A DNA stretch of 64,000 nucleotides, from assembly GCF_001613345.1 (NCBI RefSeq), contig NZ_BDCE01000039.1, positions 1 through 64,000 on the forward strand, written 5' to 3'. The notes under the pieces are model-generated. The model searched no databases. It had not been told where the DNA came from and saw only the letters and a program-made list of their open reading frames with translations. The position numbers and the translations under genes are program-made. Numbering within the stretch: the stretch's first letter is position 1; each line of letters starts with the position of its first letter. The DNA is from Nocardia uniformis NBRC 13702 (GTDB taxonomy: Bacteria > Actinomycetota > Actinomycetes > Mycobacteriales > Mycobacteriaceae). Below are positions 16,921 to 24,317 of this stretch, piece by piece.

Positions 16921-16966
16921 TCGCGGTGCGCGAACTGCCCCTTGGAGGACGGTTCGCGCACCGCGA
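16921..16966 (-). terminator. long hairpin downstream of tRNA cluster
   Basis: A 15-bp perfect inverted repeat (16921-16935 and 16952-16966) with a 16-base loop stands 3 bases beyond the 3' end of the tRNA-His gene on the minus strand. It is placed as a terminator or processing hairpin for the tRNA transcript. No T-tract follows it. Confidence 0.6.
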
Positions 16967-16968
16967 AA

Positions 16969-17046
16969 TGGGGTGGGCGACGGGACTCGAACCCGCTTTC
17001 TTCAGTTCCACACACTGATGCCTCGACCGCTTCGGCATCGCTCACC
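16969..17046 (-). tRNA. tRNA-His (GTG), CCA encoded
   Basis: On the minus strand the sequence folds as a cloverleaf: an extra 5' G facing C73, as is typical of tRNA-His; a 7-bp acceptor with one A-C mismatch; D stem TGCC/GGCA; anticodon stem TCAGT/ACTGA with loop GTGTGGA giving anticodon GTG; T arm GCGGG/CCCGT with TTCGAGT; and an encoded 3' CCA. The acceptor mismatch suggests an accessory or degenerating copy rather than the main chromosomal tRNA-His. Confidence 0.8.
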
Positions 17047-17072
17047 ATGCGACCCACGCGTGCGGGTCATCG

Positions 17073-17145
17073 AGCCTTCGAGAGGATTCGAACCTCCACG
17101 CCCCTGATTCGAAGTCAGGTGCTCTATCCGTTGAGCTACGAAGGC
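17073..17145 (-). tRNA. tRNA-Arg (TCG)
   Basis: The minus strand gives a perfect 7-bp acceptor stem GCCTTCG/CGAAGGC, D stem GCTC/GAGC, anticodon stem CCTGA/TCAGG with loop CTTCGAA (anticodon TCG) and a T loop TTCGAAT. CCA is not encoded. It lies 26 bases upstream of tRNA-His on the same strand, so the two are probably co-transcribed. Confidence 0.88.
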
Positions 17146-17176
17146 ACTTCGACCACCGCGGCTCGGTGGTCGGCTG

Positions 17177-17252
17177 TCGGGACGGCGAGATTCGAACTCA
17201 CAGCCTCCTGCACCCAAAGCAGGCGCTCTGCGCAAATTGGAGCTACATCCCG
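17177..17252 (-). tRNA. tRNA-Pro (TGG)
   Basis: The minus strand gives acceptor CGGGATG/CGTCCCG (one G-T pair), D stem GCTC/GAGC with a large D loop, anticodon stem CCTGC/GCAGG with loop TTTGGGT (anticodon TGG), and T arm GTGAG/CTCGC with TTCGAAT. The discriminator is A and CCA is not encoded. It is the first gene of the three-tRNA cluster. Confidence 0.88.
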
Positions 17253-17994
17253 GGAATCGTTGCGGCGGAAAGAAAGAGGGCCGCTCCGTCGGCTTCAGCC
17301 GGTGGCGCGACCCGGTGAACAGGTGAATTGGGGCCTGTTCAGGGACCGCTGGTGACGCTGCGGCGCGACGGGAATACCGACGGAACAACGGATTCCGGGA
17401 CAGCGGTGCGCCGAGTATGGGCGGAGACCGGATGCCGGGTCATCGTCATTCCTTTCGTCGTTGTTGTTCCTTCGACGCTAACACCGGTCTGCGTATTCCG
17501 GTATCGATTAATTCCTGTCATTCCGGGGTGGGCCGGAGATTCCGCATCACCTGGATTGGGACGCCTGGCCGGACGCGGTGCGGCGGCGGGGCATCGGGGG
17601 GTGACCATTTGAGCGCTTCGGGCCGATCGGCTTCGTGCCGGATCATGCAGGCAGCAGGGCACACCGCACCGGACGGACCGGGCGCGTCATGACCTTCTGG
17701 GCCATTCGCCGTGGGATCCATTGTGGCCATGCGCTTTTGCTGGCAACGTGCTGACTACGCGACGAGGAGGCGATCTCCGCCGCCTCTTCGTCGCGCCCAC
17801 CGTATTCCGCCGCCACTCGCGGCCATGCCACTCGGCACCCAGACCACACCCGACCTACCGGTCGTTCGGGCGATTTCCCGCACCGTGCCCAATCGTGACG
17901 CATTTGCTCCCGCCGGCGTCCGAACAGGTCCGCGCGCCGAAGAACATCTGCGTGACTCTCCGCGCACGGCACCCACAGACAGAAGGTATTTCGC
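17253..17994. other. gene-poor gap between tRNA cluster and galE
   Basis: About 740 bases without a convincing gene on either strand; open frames here lack family features or a proper start. The left part should hold the promoter of the minus-strand tRNA cluster. A near-perfect 14-bp inverted repeat (17759-17772 and 17781-17794, one mismatch) about 200 bases before galE could be a terminator. Confidence 0.5.
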
Positions 17995-18957
17995 GTGAAA
18001 CTGCTCGTCACCGGCGGAGCCGGATATATCGGCGGCACCGTCGCCCACCAGCTCGCCGATGCCGGACACGAGGTGGTCGTGCTCGACGATCTCTCGACCG
18101 GGTATGCCGAGAATGTGCCGGAGACCGCGCGGCTGCTCCAGATTCCGGTGCACCGCGCCGACGATGTGCTGACCCCGGGCAGCGGCTTCGACGCGGTCGT
18201 GCACTTCGCCGCCAAGATCGAGGTCGCTGAATCGGTCGCCGATCCGGACCGGTTCTGGCACACCAATATCGAAGGCTCGCTGGCGCTGATGCGGGCGATG
18301 CGCCGGGCGGGAGTGCGCAAATTGATCTGCTCCTCCACCGGTTCGATGTACACCGGCGCGGCCCCGTTCACCGAGGACTCCGCCGTCGGGCCGCGCAATC
18401 CCTACGCGGCCACCAAATGGACCGTCGATCAGATGATCGACGGCGCGTGCCGCGCCTACGGCTTGGGAGCGGCGTCGCTGCGCTACTTCAACGCCGCCGG
18501 AGCCGTCCGGCTCCCCGGCGGCCGCTGGCTCGGCGAACGCCACGACCCCGAAACCCACCTGATCCCGATCCTGCTGCAATGCGCTGGCGGACAACGTGAT
18601 TCGTTCACCCTCTACGGCGACGACTACCCCACCCCCGACGGCACCTGCGTCCGCGACTACGTCCACGTCTCCGACCTGGCCGCCGCGCACCTGCTCGCCC
18701 TCGAGGATCTGGAGCCGGGCCGCTACGACGTGTTCAACCTCGGCAACGGCGCGGGCTACTCCAACCGCGAGGTCCTCGACACCGTCCGTGAGGTCACCGG
18801 CCGCACCTTCCCCGTCACCATCGCCGCCCACCGCCCCGGCGACCCCGCGACCTCCGTCGCCGCCAGCACCAAGGCCAGCGCGGTACTGGGCTGGAAACCC
18901 CAACGGCCCAACCTGTCCGACATCGTCTCCGACGCATGGGAGTTCCATCGCCGCTAG
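17995..18957 (+). CDS. galE: UDP-glucose 4-epimerase
   Basis: A 320-residue extended short-chain dehydrogenase. The N-terminus has the NAD-binding TGGAGYIGGTVAHQL; VVHFAAKIEVAESV is the typical GalE second motif; the catalytic pair is NPYAATKWTVDQM (YxxxK), with the Ser/Thr in CSSTGSMYTG. Substrate-region motifs LRYFNAAGA and CVRDYVHVSDLA are as in GalE. It interconverts UDP-glucose and UDP-galactose in the cytoplasm, feeding galactan of the cell wall. It starts at a GTG and stands alone, followed by the convergent LysR gene. Confidence 0.9.
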   Translation: MKLLVTGGAGYIGGTVAHQLADAGHEVVVLDDLSTGYAENVPETARLLQIPVHRADDVLTPGSGFDAVVHFAAKIEVAESVADPDRFWHTNIEGSLALMRAMRRAGVRKLICSSTGSMYTGAAPFTEDSAVGPRNPYAATKWTVDQMIDGACRAYGLGAASLRYFNAAGAVRLPGGRWLGERHDPETHLIPILLQCAGGQRDSFTLYGDDYPTPDGTCVRDYVHVSDLAAAHLLALEDLEPGRYDVFNLGNGAGYSNREVLDTVREVTGRTFPVTIAAHRPGDPATSVAASTKASAVLGWKPQRPNLSDIVSDAWEFHRR

Positions 18958-19116
18958 TCACAGCCGCGGCCGAACCACCGAACCTCAGCGTTCCGGTTGT
19001 CGGCCCGGAGATCAGCCGTGCGGAGTTGTTCCGGTATTTCACGTTGACCCGGCCGATCTGGCGTTTGTCGATCCTGGTCGCGGCCGGGACCCGGCAGACC
19101 CGGTTGGGGTTTTCGG

Positions 19117-20019
19117 TCAGTGTCCCGACGGCGTCCAGTGCTGCCCGGCGATCTGGGTGATCTCGCGCAAAACCCGGGTAGGCCGACGGTCCTTGTGGCG
19201 GACCAGGAAGATGTCCAGGACCACCCTCCGAGTCCAGGGCAGGACCACCAACTCGCCGCGTCCGACCTCGTCGACGACGGACATGGCGGGCAGCATGGCG
19301 ACCCCCAGTCCTGCCGTGGCGCAGCGCTTGAGCGCTTCCATGCTGACGAACTCCATGGTTGTGGGATGAATACCCTCGTTGCGTAACTCCCGGTCCATGA
19401 CCGCACGTTGAGCGCAGCCCTGTTCGATGAGCAGCAGCGTTTCCGAGGCGAGGTCCTCAGTCGTGACGGACGGGCACGAGCACAGCCGGTGCGCGGGCGG
19501 GGCGACCAGCCGCATGGGCTCGTGGGCAATGCGCTCGGCGTGGAGCATGGGTTCGTCGACCGTTTCCTCGAGTAGGAACCCCACATCGAGGGTGCCGTTG
19601 GACAGGGAGGTGACCAGGGGTACCCGGCCTGCGGGTCCGAAGACGACCTGAAGCAGCGGGAACCGATCCTGCAGGCAGCGCAGCACTGGCGGCAGGCGGT
19701 ACGCACACAAGCTCTCGGGCGCGGCGATCCGCAAGGTGCTCTTGATTTTTCGGGGGTCGTCGGCAGCTCCGTGCACCGCTTCCCGCGCCTGCTGAGCGTG
19801 GCTGAGCAGTGCTGGGGCATGCGCGCACAGTTCCCTGCCGGAATCGGTGAGCGCGACGCGGCGCCCGAGGCGTTCGAACAGGCGCACGCCGAGATCGGCT
19901 TCGAGCGCCTTGATCTGCGCGGTGACGCTGGATTGCGCATAGCCCAGCTCGTGAGCGGCCCGGGTGAAGTTGAGGTGCCGCGCGACAGACAAGAACGTCG
20001 TCAGGTGCTTCAACTCCAT
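19117..20019 (-). CDS. LysR family transcriptional regulator
   Basis: About 300 residues beginning MELKHLTTFLSVARHLNFTRAAHELGYAQSSVTAQIKALE, a clear LysR winged HTH, followed by the linker helix and a periplasmic-binding-protein-like effector domain (about 95-295). I chose the ATG at 20019 over upstream TTG/ATG codons at 20043/20040, because the latter fall inside the palindrome that probably is the operator and because LysR proteins usually begin this way. It is divergent from an MFS exporter gene, its most likely target. Confidence 0.88.
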   Translation of the reverse strand: MELKHLTTFLSVARHLNFTRAAHELGYAQSSVTAQIKALEADLGVRLFERLGRRVALTDSGRELCAHAPALLSHAQQAREAVHGAADDPRKIKSTLRIAAPESLCAYRLPPVLRCLQDRFPLLQVVFGPAGRVPLVTSLSNGTLDVGFLLEETVDEPMLHAERIAHEPMRLVAPPAHRLCSCPSVTTEDLASETLLLIEQGCAQRAVMDRELRNEGIHPTTMEFVSMEALKRCATAGLGVAMLPAMSVVDEVGRGELVVLPWTRRVVLDIFLVRHKDRRPTRVLREITQIAGQHWTPSGH

Positions 20020-20038
20020 GGCGACGAGCGTATCCGAC

Positions 20039-20061
20039 ATCAATCGTCAGAGCCGATTGAT
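20039..20061. promoter_or_regulatory. LysR-type palindromic operator
   Basis: ATCAATCG-7-CGATTGAT is a perfect inverted repeat in the gap between the divergent LysR and MFS genes. Spacing and AT-rich ends fit the T-N11-A type site of LysR proteins. Seen in sequence; binding is inferred. Confidence 0.65.
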
Positions 20062-20115
20062 ACGATAGAAAACTGTCGTTGGACGCGATGGATTGAGTAC
20101 CCGTACAACTCGACT

Positions 20116-21393
20116 ATGGCTGTTTCCACGTCACGACACCGCGGCAGCGAGGGCGGTCGGCGGCCGCCTGGGGGGCGAAACTTCGGGTTGCTGCTGGCGG
20201 CGACGCTGGGCACCTTCGCCAACTACGCACCGATGCTGTCGGTGGTGCCGCTGTGGTCCGCCGACGGCGGCGCCTCCCACAGCGGTGTGGGCGCGGCCAC
20301 CGGGGTGACCATGGGCACCACGGTCGCCATTCAGCTGTGCATGCGGTGGCTGCTGCGGCGGTTTACCCTGCGCGCGATACTCGCCACCGGGGCACTCGTT
20401 TTGGGGGTGCCGACCTTCGGCTACCTGTTCTCCTCCGAACTGGCCTGGGTGTTGACGGTCTCCGCGGTCCGCGGCGTCGGCTTCGGAATGGTGGCCGTCG
20501 CTGGCAGCGCTCTGGTGGCCGAGATGGTCCCGGCCGGGCAGCGCGGCAGAGCAGTAGGGTGGTACGGAATCGCGGTGGGACTACCACAAATGGTTCTTCT
20601 GCCACTTGCGGTATGGACTACACAGCAACTCGGATTCGCCGCCGTCTTCGTGGCAGCAGCCCTCGCGAGCCTCGCGGCGGTGCCACTGACCACCATGATG
20701 ACGACGCCTCGGGCCGAACCTGCCCAGCGACACCGATCCAGCGCAGCGACCTCCCTTTCGGCGGACTCCTCCGATTCGGCGGACTCCTCCGAGATCTCTG
20801 GTATGTCAACCACCTCCGGCATCGCGACCGTTGTGAGCAGCCGCGTGCTGACCGCCCCGTGGCTGCTGCTGATCACGACAGCTTGCGCGTTGGGCGGGGT
20901 GACGTCCTTCCTGCCCTTGGCGCTGGGGAACCCGACCACCGCCTCGATTGTGCTGCTGGTCCTGACCGCCATGTCCATCCTCGGCCGATGGCTGGCCGGG
21001 GTGTACAGCGACCGGACGACATCGGGCCGACTGCTGGCGCCGGGGGTCGCGTCCTGCGCCCTGGGAATGGCCGGTATGGCGGTGGCGACCGGGATGTCTT
21101 CGGGTACAGCGGCTCTCGCGGTGGCGGCGGCCGCCGTCTTCGGTTTGGGATTCGGTGCCGTGCAGAACGACACGCTGGTGGTGATGTTCCGCCGCGTCGG
21201 CCCCACCGGGCACGGCACCGCCAGCACCGCATGGAACATGGCCTACGACGCCGGCATCGGCATCGGTTCCCTCACCGTCGGCCTGCTCGCCCTGGGCTCG
21301 ACCTTACCGAAAGCCTTGCTGGCCACCGCCGTTCCGATCCTCGCCACCCTGCCCTGTGCCTGGTTGACCAACCAGCGAGAAAAGTCATTCTGA
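20116..21393 (+). CDS. MFS transporter
   Basis: A 425-residue permease with about twelve hydrophobic helices, in two halves split by a cytoplasmic linker near residues 195-235. The linker has an acidic/Ser repeat (ADSSDSADSSE) encoded by repeated DNA. The first half shows a short MFS-type loop after helix 2 (RWLLRRFTLR) and a GFGMVAVAGSALVAEMVPAGQRGRAVGWYG block as in exporters of the YbfB/CynX-like or DHA1 groups. The substrate is unknown. The start ATG at 20116 lies about 55 bases past the palindromic site shared with the divergent LysR gene, which should control it. Confidence 0.82.
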   Translation: MAVSTSRHRGSEGGRRPPGGRNFGLLLAATLGTFANYAPMLSVVPLWSADGGASHSGVGAATGVTMGTTVAIQLCMRWLLRRFTLRAILATGALVLGVPTFGYLFSSELAWVLTVSAVRGVGFGMVAVAGSALVAEMVPAGQRGRAVGWYGIAVGLPQMVLLPLAVWTTQQLGFAAVFVAAALASLAAVPLTTMMTTPRAEPAQRHRSSAATSLSADSSDSADSSEISGMSTTSGIATVVSSRVLTAPWLLLITTACALGGVTSFLPLALGNPTTASIVLLVLTAMSILGRWLAGVYSDRTTSGRLLAPGVASCALGMAGMAVATGMSSGTAALAVAAAAVFGLGFGAVQNDTLVVMFRRVGPTGHGTASTAWNMAYDAGIGIGSLTVGLLALGSTLPKALLATAVPILATLPCAWLTNQREKSF

Positions 21394-21487
21394 GCCAACC
21401 GACGAAACGACCACCCCCTGTTGCCCCGCCCACAATGGTTTGCCAAACCCCGGCTGCCGGGTGTTTACTCGCTGACGCAAGGTGCCA

Positions 21488-21645
21488 TCGTTCGCTGAGG
21501 CTCCTTCGCGGATACAGGCTGGCGATCGTAAACGTCGAGAGACGCCACCGATCAGGACAGGTCTCCCCGGATTAAGGGGTGATCCCGACCAGCTCCCCGA
21601 CCCCGGGGTTACGCCGTGAAGTGCCAAAGGTCTTACGAGGAGCGG
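21488..21645 (+). ncRNA. M-box (ykoK-type) Mg2+ riboswitch
   Basis: The leader of the mgtC operon carries the conserved M-box blocks in order: GTTCGCTGAGGCTCC at the 5' side, GGATACAGGCTGGCGATC, then AAACGTCGAGAGACGCCA followed by GATCAGGACAG, and the 3' block GAAGTGCCAAAGGTCTTACGAGG. These match the core of the mgtE/ykoK leader (GUGAGGCUCC, AUGUCCAAAGACGCCAA, CAGUGCUAAAGCUCUACGA) at the correct spacing. M-boxes bind several Mg2+ ions and switch off downstream expression when Mg2+ is plentiful. No intrinsic terminator with a T-tract follows, so control may act through Rho or on the Shine-Dalgarno of the short ORF downstream (inference). Confidence 0.9.
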
Positions 21646-21732
21646 TACCCGAACCGGTTATTCGAGCCGGTCCCCACTCCCCTTGGCACCGGACTGCCGC
21701 GTGCTGTCCTGCCAGTGAAGGAGGTGATCGCC

Positions 21733-21807
21733 GTGCCTGACGGAAATGACGACTATGCGTTAGCCAATCATTTACTCGGCGACACCCCGCACGGCACCAG
21801 AGGATAG
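21733..21807 (+). CDS. short leader ORF (24 aa) after the M-box
   Basis: GTG start at 21733 with a near-perfect Shine-Dalgarno, AAGGAGGTG, 6 bases upstream, encoding 24 residues (begins MPDGNDDYALANHLL, ends HGTRG). It lies between the riboswitch and mgtC (stop 56 bases before the mgtC ATG). The strong SD is unusual for a chance frame. It could be a leader peptide whose translation couples the M-box to mgtC expression, as leader peptides do for mgtA/mgtC in enterobacteria; its sequence is unrelated to those. Confidence 0.55.
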   Translation: MPDGNDDYALANHLLGDTPHGTRG

Positions 21808-21863
21808 GAAACTCTCGGTAGCGTGCGGCTGGCTGGTGCGCCGACCTTTCTCGGGAGAGCGTC

Positions 21864-22568
21864 ATGCAGACGTGGGAAATGCTGTTTCGGCTGCTGGCCG
21901 GAGTAAGCCTGGGCGCGGTCATCGGGTTCGAGCGACAGTTCCGGGCACGGATGGCCGGGTTGCGGACGAACGCACTGGTCGCCGCGGGAGCCACCTTGTT
22001 CGTGCTGTTGTCGGCGCACGGTTTCAATGGCGGGACCGCTGATCCGACCCGGGTCGCGGCGCAAATTGTTTCCGGTATCGGATTTCTCGGCGCGGGTGTG
22101 ATCCTGCGTGACGGATTCAATGTGCGCGGACTCAATACCGCCGCGACACTGTGGTGTTCGGCGGCGATCGGCTCCCTCGCCGGTGCGGGCATGCTGCCCA
22201 CCGCCGTGGCGGGCACCGGTGTGGTCGTCATCGTCAATACCGCGCTGCGGGCGGCCGGACGCAAGGTCGATCGGCGCCCGGAGGCCGGTGACGAGGAAAT
22301 CACCCTCTACCGGTTCATCGCGGTCACCGATGACGCGCACGAAGCCCATATTCGCGCACTGCTCGTCCAATCGTTGACCCGCACCGACTTCCAATTGGCG
22401 TCCATCGCCAGCTCCGATATCGGATCCGATCGCGTCGAGGTGCGCGCGGAAATGATGGCCGACCGCCGCGACGACCGGCAAATGGAGTCGGCGGTCAGCC
22501 GGTTGAGCCTGGAACCGCATGTGACCAGCGTCGGCTGGCGCATTCTCGACCCCGCCAAGGAGCAGTGA
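21864..22568 (+). CDS. mgtC: MgtC/SapB family membrane protein
   Basis: A 234-residue protein. The N-terminal 130 residues contain the MgtC/SapB signature: GAVIGFERQFRARMAGLRTNALVAAGATLFV, then QIVSGIGFLGAGVILRDG and VRGLNTAATLWCSAAIGSLAGAG, with about four to five membrane helices. The C-terminal 90 residues form a soluble ACT-like domain as in mycobacterial MgtC. MgtC proteins support survival at low Mg2+ and in macrophages; in Salmonella MgtC inhibits the ATP synthase. Placement behind an M-box fits Mg2+-limitation control. GGGAGAG precedes the ATG. The stop overlaps the permease start (TGATG), so the genes are coupled. Confidence 0.92.
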   Translation: MQTWEMLFRLLAGVSLGAVIGFERQFRARMAGLRTNALVAAGATLFVLLSAHGFNGGTADPTRVAAQIVSGIGFLGAGVILRDGFNVRGLNTAATLWCSAAIGSLAGAGMLPTAVAGTGVVVIVNTALRAAGRKVDRRPEAGDEEITLYRFIAVTDDAHEAHIRALLVQSLTRTDFQLASIASSDIGSDRVEVRAEMMADRRDDRQMESAVSRLSLEPHVTSVGWRILDPAKEQ

Positions 22569-24304
22569 TGGCCACCCTGCGCTCCTACCCGACCCGCGAC
22601 GCGATGGACCGGCCGCGGTCGCGGTGGGCCGATATCGCGGTCTTCGCCGCCGCGGCGGTGCTGATCTGGCTGGTGGTGCGACTGACCCAGGGCATGGACA
22701 CGCCCTTCGACGAAACCCACGCCCAGACCGCCATTTCCACCGATCCGGCGGATCTGCCCTACTACGCGGCCCGGTCGCTGCTGCGCATGTTCCTCGCACT
22801 CGGCCTGTCGATCGTGTTCACCTTCGTCTTCGCGACGGCGGCCGCGCGGCTGCCACGCGCGGAGAAGGTCATGCTGCCGCTGCTCGACATTCTGCAGTCG
22901 GTGCCGATCCTGGGTTTCCTGGCGGTCACCGTCACCGGATTCATCGCCCTGTTCCCGGGATCGTCGCTGGGTCTGGAATGCGCGTCGATCTTCGCGATCT
23001 TCACCTCCCAGGCATGGAATATGGCCTTCGCCTTCCACTCCAGCCTGATGTCGCAACCGCGTGAACTCGATGAGGCCGCCCGCAACCTGAGACTCTCACG
23101 CTGGCAACGGTTTTGGCGCGTCGATGTCCCCAGCGGCATGTTCCCCCTCGTCTGGAACGCCATGATGAGCTTCGGTGGCGGCTGGTTCTTCCTCACCGCC
23201 GCCGAAGCCATCAGCGTCAACAACCGCGAATACGCCCTCCCCGGTATCGGCTCCTACGTGGCGGCCGCGACCAGCGACGGCGACACCCACAAGGTGCTGC
23301 TGGCCATCGCGGTCATGATCGTCATGGTGGTCGGGTTGAATGCGGTGTTCTGGCGGCCGATCACGGTGTGGGCGGAACGATTCCGCAACGAGACCTCCAC
23401 ATCCGAACAGGCCCCACGCAGCCTGATGCTCACCCTGCTGCGCCGCTCCCATACCGCCCCGCTGCTGGGCCGGATACTGGGGCCACTGGTGTATCCGACG
23501 GATCGGGTGATGCGAATCTTCGGCCTCGCCGAACCTCCCCTGTATGTGCCGGTGGCGCGTCGCCGCGTCGGCGATGTGCTCTTCGCGACCGTCCTGGGTG
23601 CGGCCCTGGTGGCGGGCTGCCTGCTGCTGGTGCGCTACATCGGCGACACCGTCGGCTTCCGCGAAGTCGGTCACGCCGCCGAACTGGGCCTGTTCACCCT
23701 GCTGCGGGTGATCGTGCTGCTGATCGTCGCCAGCATCGTCTGGGTGCCGATCGGAGTGTGGATCGGGTTGAACCCCACGGTGTCGCGCATCATGGCGCCC
23801 GTGGTGCAGGTCCTGGCGTCGTTCCCCGCCAACTTCCTGTTCCCGCTGGTGGCGGCGGTGCTGGTGGCGACCGGCGCGAGCCTGAACTGGGCGGGCATCG
23901 TGCTCATGGCGTTGGGCGCGCAGTGGTACATCCTGTTCAACGTCATCGCCGGAGCCAGCGCGGTACCCAATGACCTGCGTGAGGCGGCGGCGAATCTGCG
24001 GCTGCCACGCCCGCTGTGGTGGCGGCGACTCATCCTGCCCGCCGTCTTCCCGTCCTACGTCACCGGCGCGATCACCGCCGCCGGTGGCGCCTGGAACGCC
24101 TCCATCGTCGCCGAGATCGTCGAATTCGGTGACACCACCTTGACCGCAAAGGGATTGGGCGCCTACATCACCGAGGCCACCACGGCCGGAGACGGCCCCC
24201 GCATCCTCGTCGGCGTCCTGGTGATGAGCGCGTACGTGGTCGGCATCAACCGCCTGTGCTGGCGCCGCCTCTACACCCTCGCCGAACGCCGCTACGCCCT
24301 GTGA
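22568..24304 (+). CDS. ABC transporter permease, two fused NitT/TauT-like halves
   Basis: A 578-residue inner-membrane protein made of two permease units in tandem (about 20-265 and 330-575), each with five to six helices and an EAA loop: QPRELDEAARNLRLSRWQRFWRVDVP in the first and VPNDLREAAANLRLPRPLWWRRLILP in the second. Such duplicated permeases pair with one ATPase, often without a binding protein. The family moves nitrate, sulfonates, taurine or similar solutes, but the M-box and mgtC upstream point to a divalent cation or Mg2+-stress function. The ATG at 22568 overlaps the mgtC stop and has AAGGAG upstream. Confidence 0.85.
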   Translation: MATLRSYPTRDAMDRPRSRWADIAVFAAAAVLIWLVVRLTQGMDTPFDETHAQTAISTDPADLPYYAARSLLRMFLALGLSIVFTFVFATAAARLPRAEKVMLPLLDILQSVPILGFLAVTVTGFIALFPGSSLGLECASIFAIFTSQAWNMAFAFHSSLMSQPRELDEAARNLRLSRWQRFWRVDVPSGMFPLVWNAMMSFGGGWFFLTAAEAISVNNREYALPGIGSYVAAATSDGDTHKVLLAIAVMIVMVVGLNAVFWRPITVWAERFRNETSTSEQAPRSLMLTLLRRSHTAPLLGRILGPLVYPTDRVMRIFGLAEPPLYVPVARRRVGDVLFATVLGAALVAGCLLLVRYIGDTVGFREVGHAAELGLFTLLRVIVLLIVASIVWVPIGVWIGLNPTVSRIMAPVVQVLASFPANFLFPLVAAVLVATGASLNWAGIVLMALGAQWYILFNVIAGASAVPNDLREAAANLRLPRPLWWRRLILPAVFPSYVTGAITAAGGAWNASIVAEIVEFGDTTLTAKGLGAYITEATTAGDGPRILVGVLVMSAYVVGINRLCWRRLYTLAERRYAL

Positions 24305-24317
24305 CAGGAGTACGACC

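Noticed and set aside
16710..16968. Small frames between the TetR gene and the tRNA cluster, e.g. a tail reading LATLIDGHDPDTLAAEAAHAG
   Set aside because: Too short, no SD, no family; could be decayed sequence but cannot be supported.
17755..18948. 397-codon minus-strand frame opposite galE
   Set aside because: Low-complexity Gly/Val/Asp composition; galE motifs on the other strand are unambiguous.
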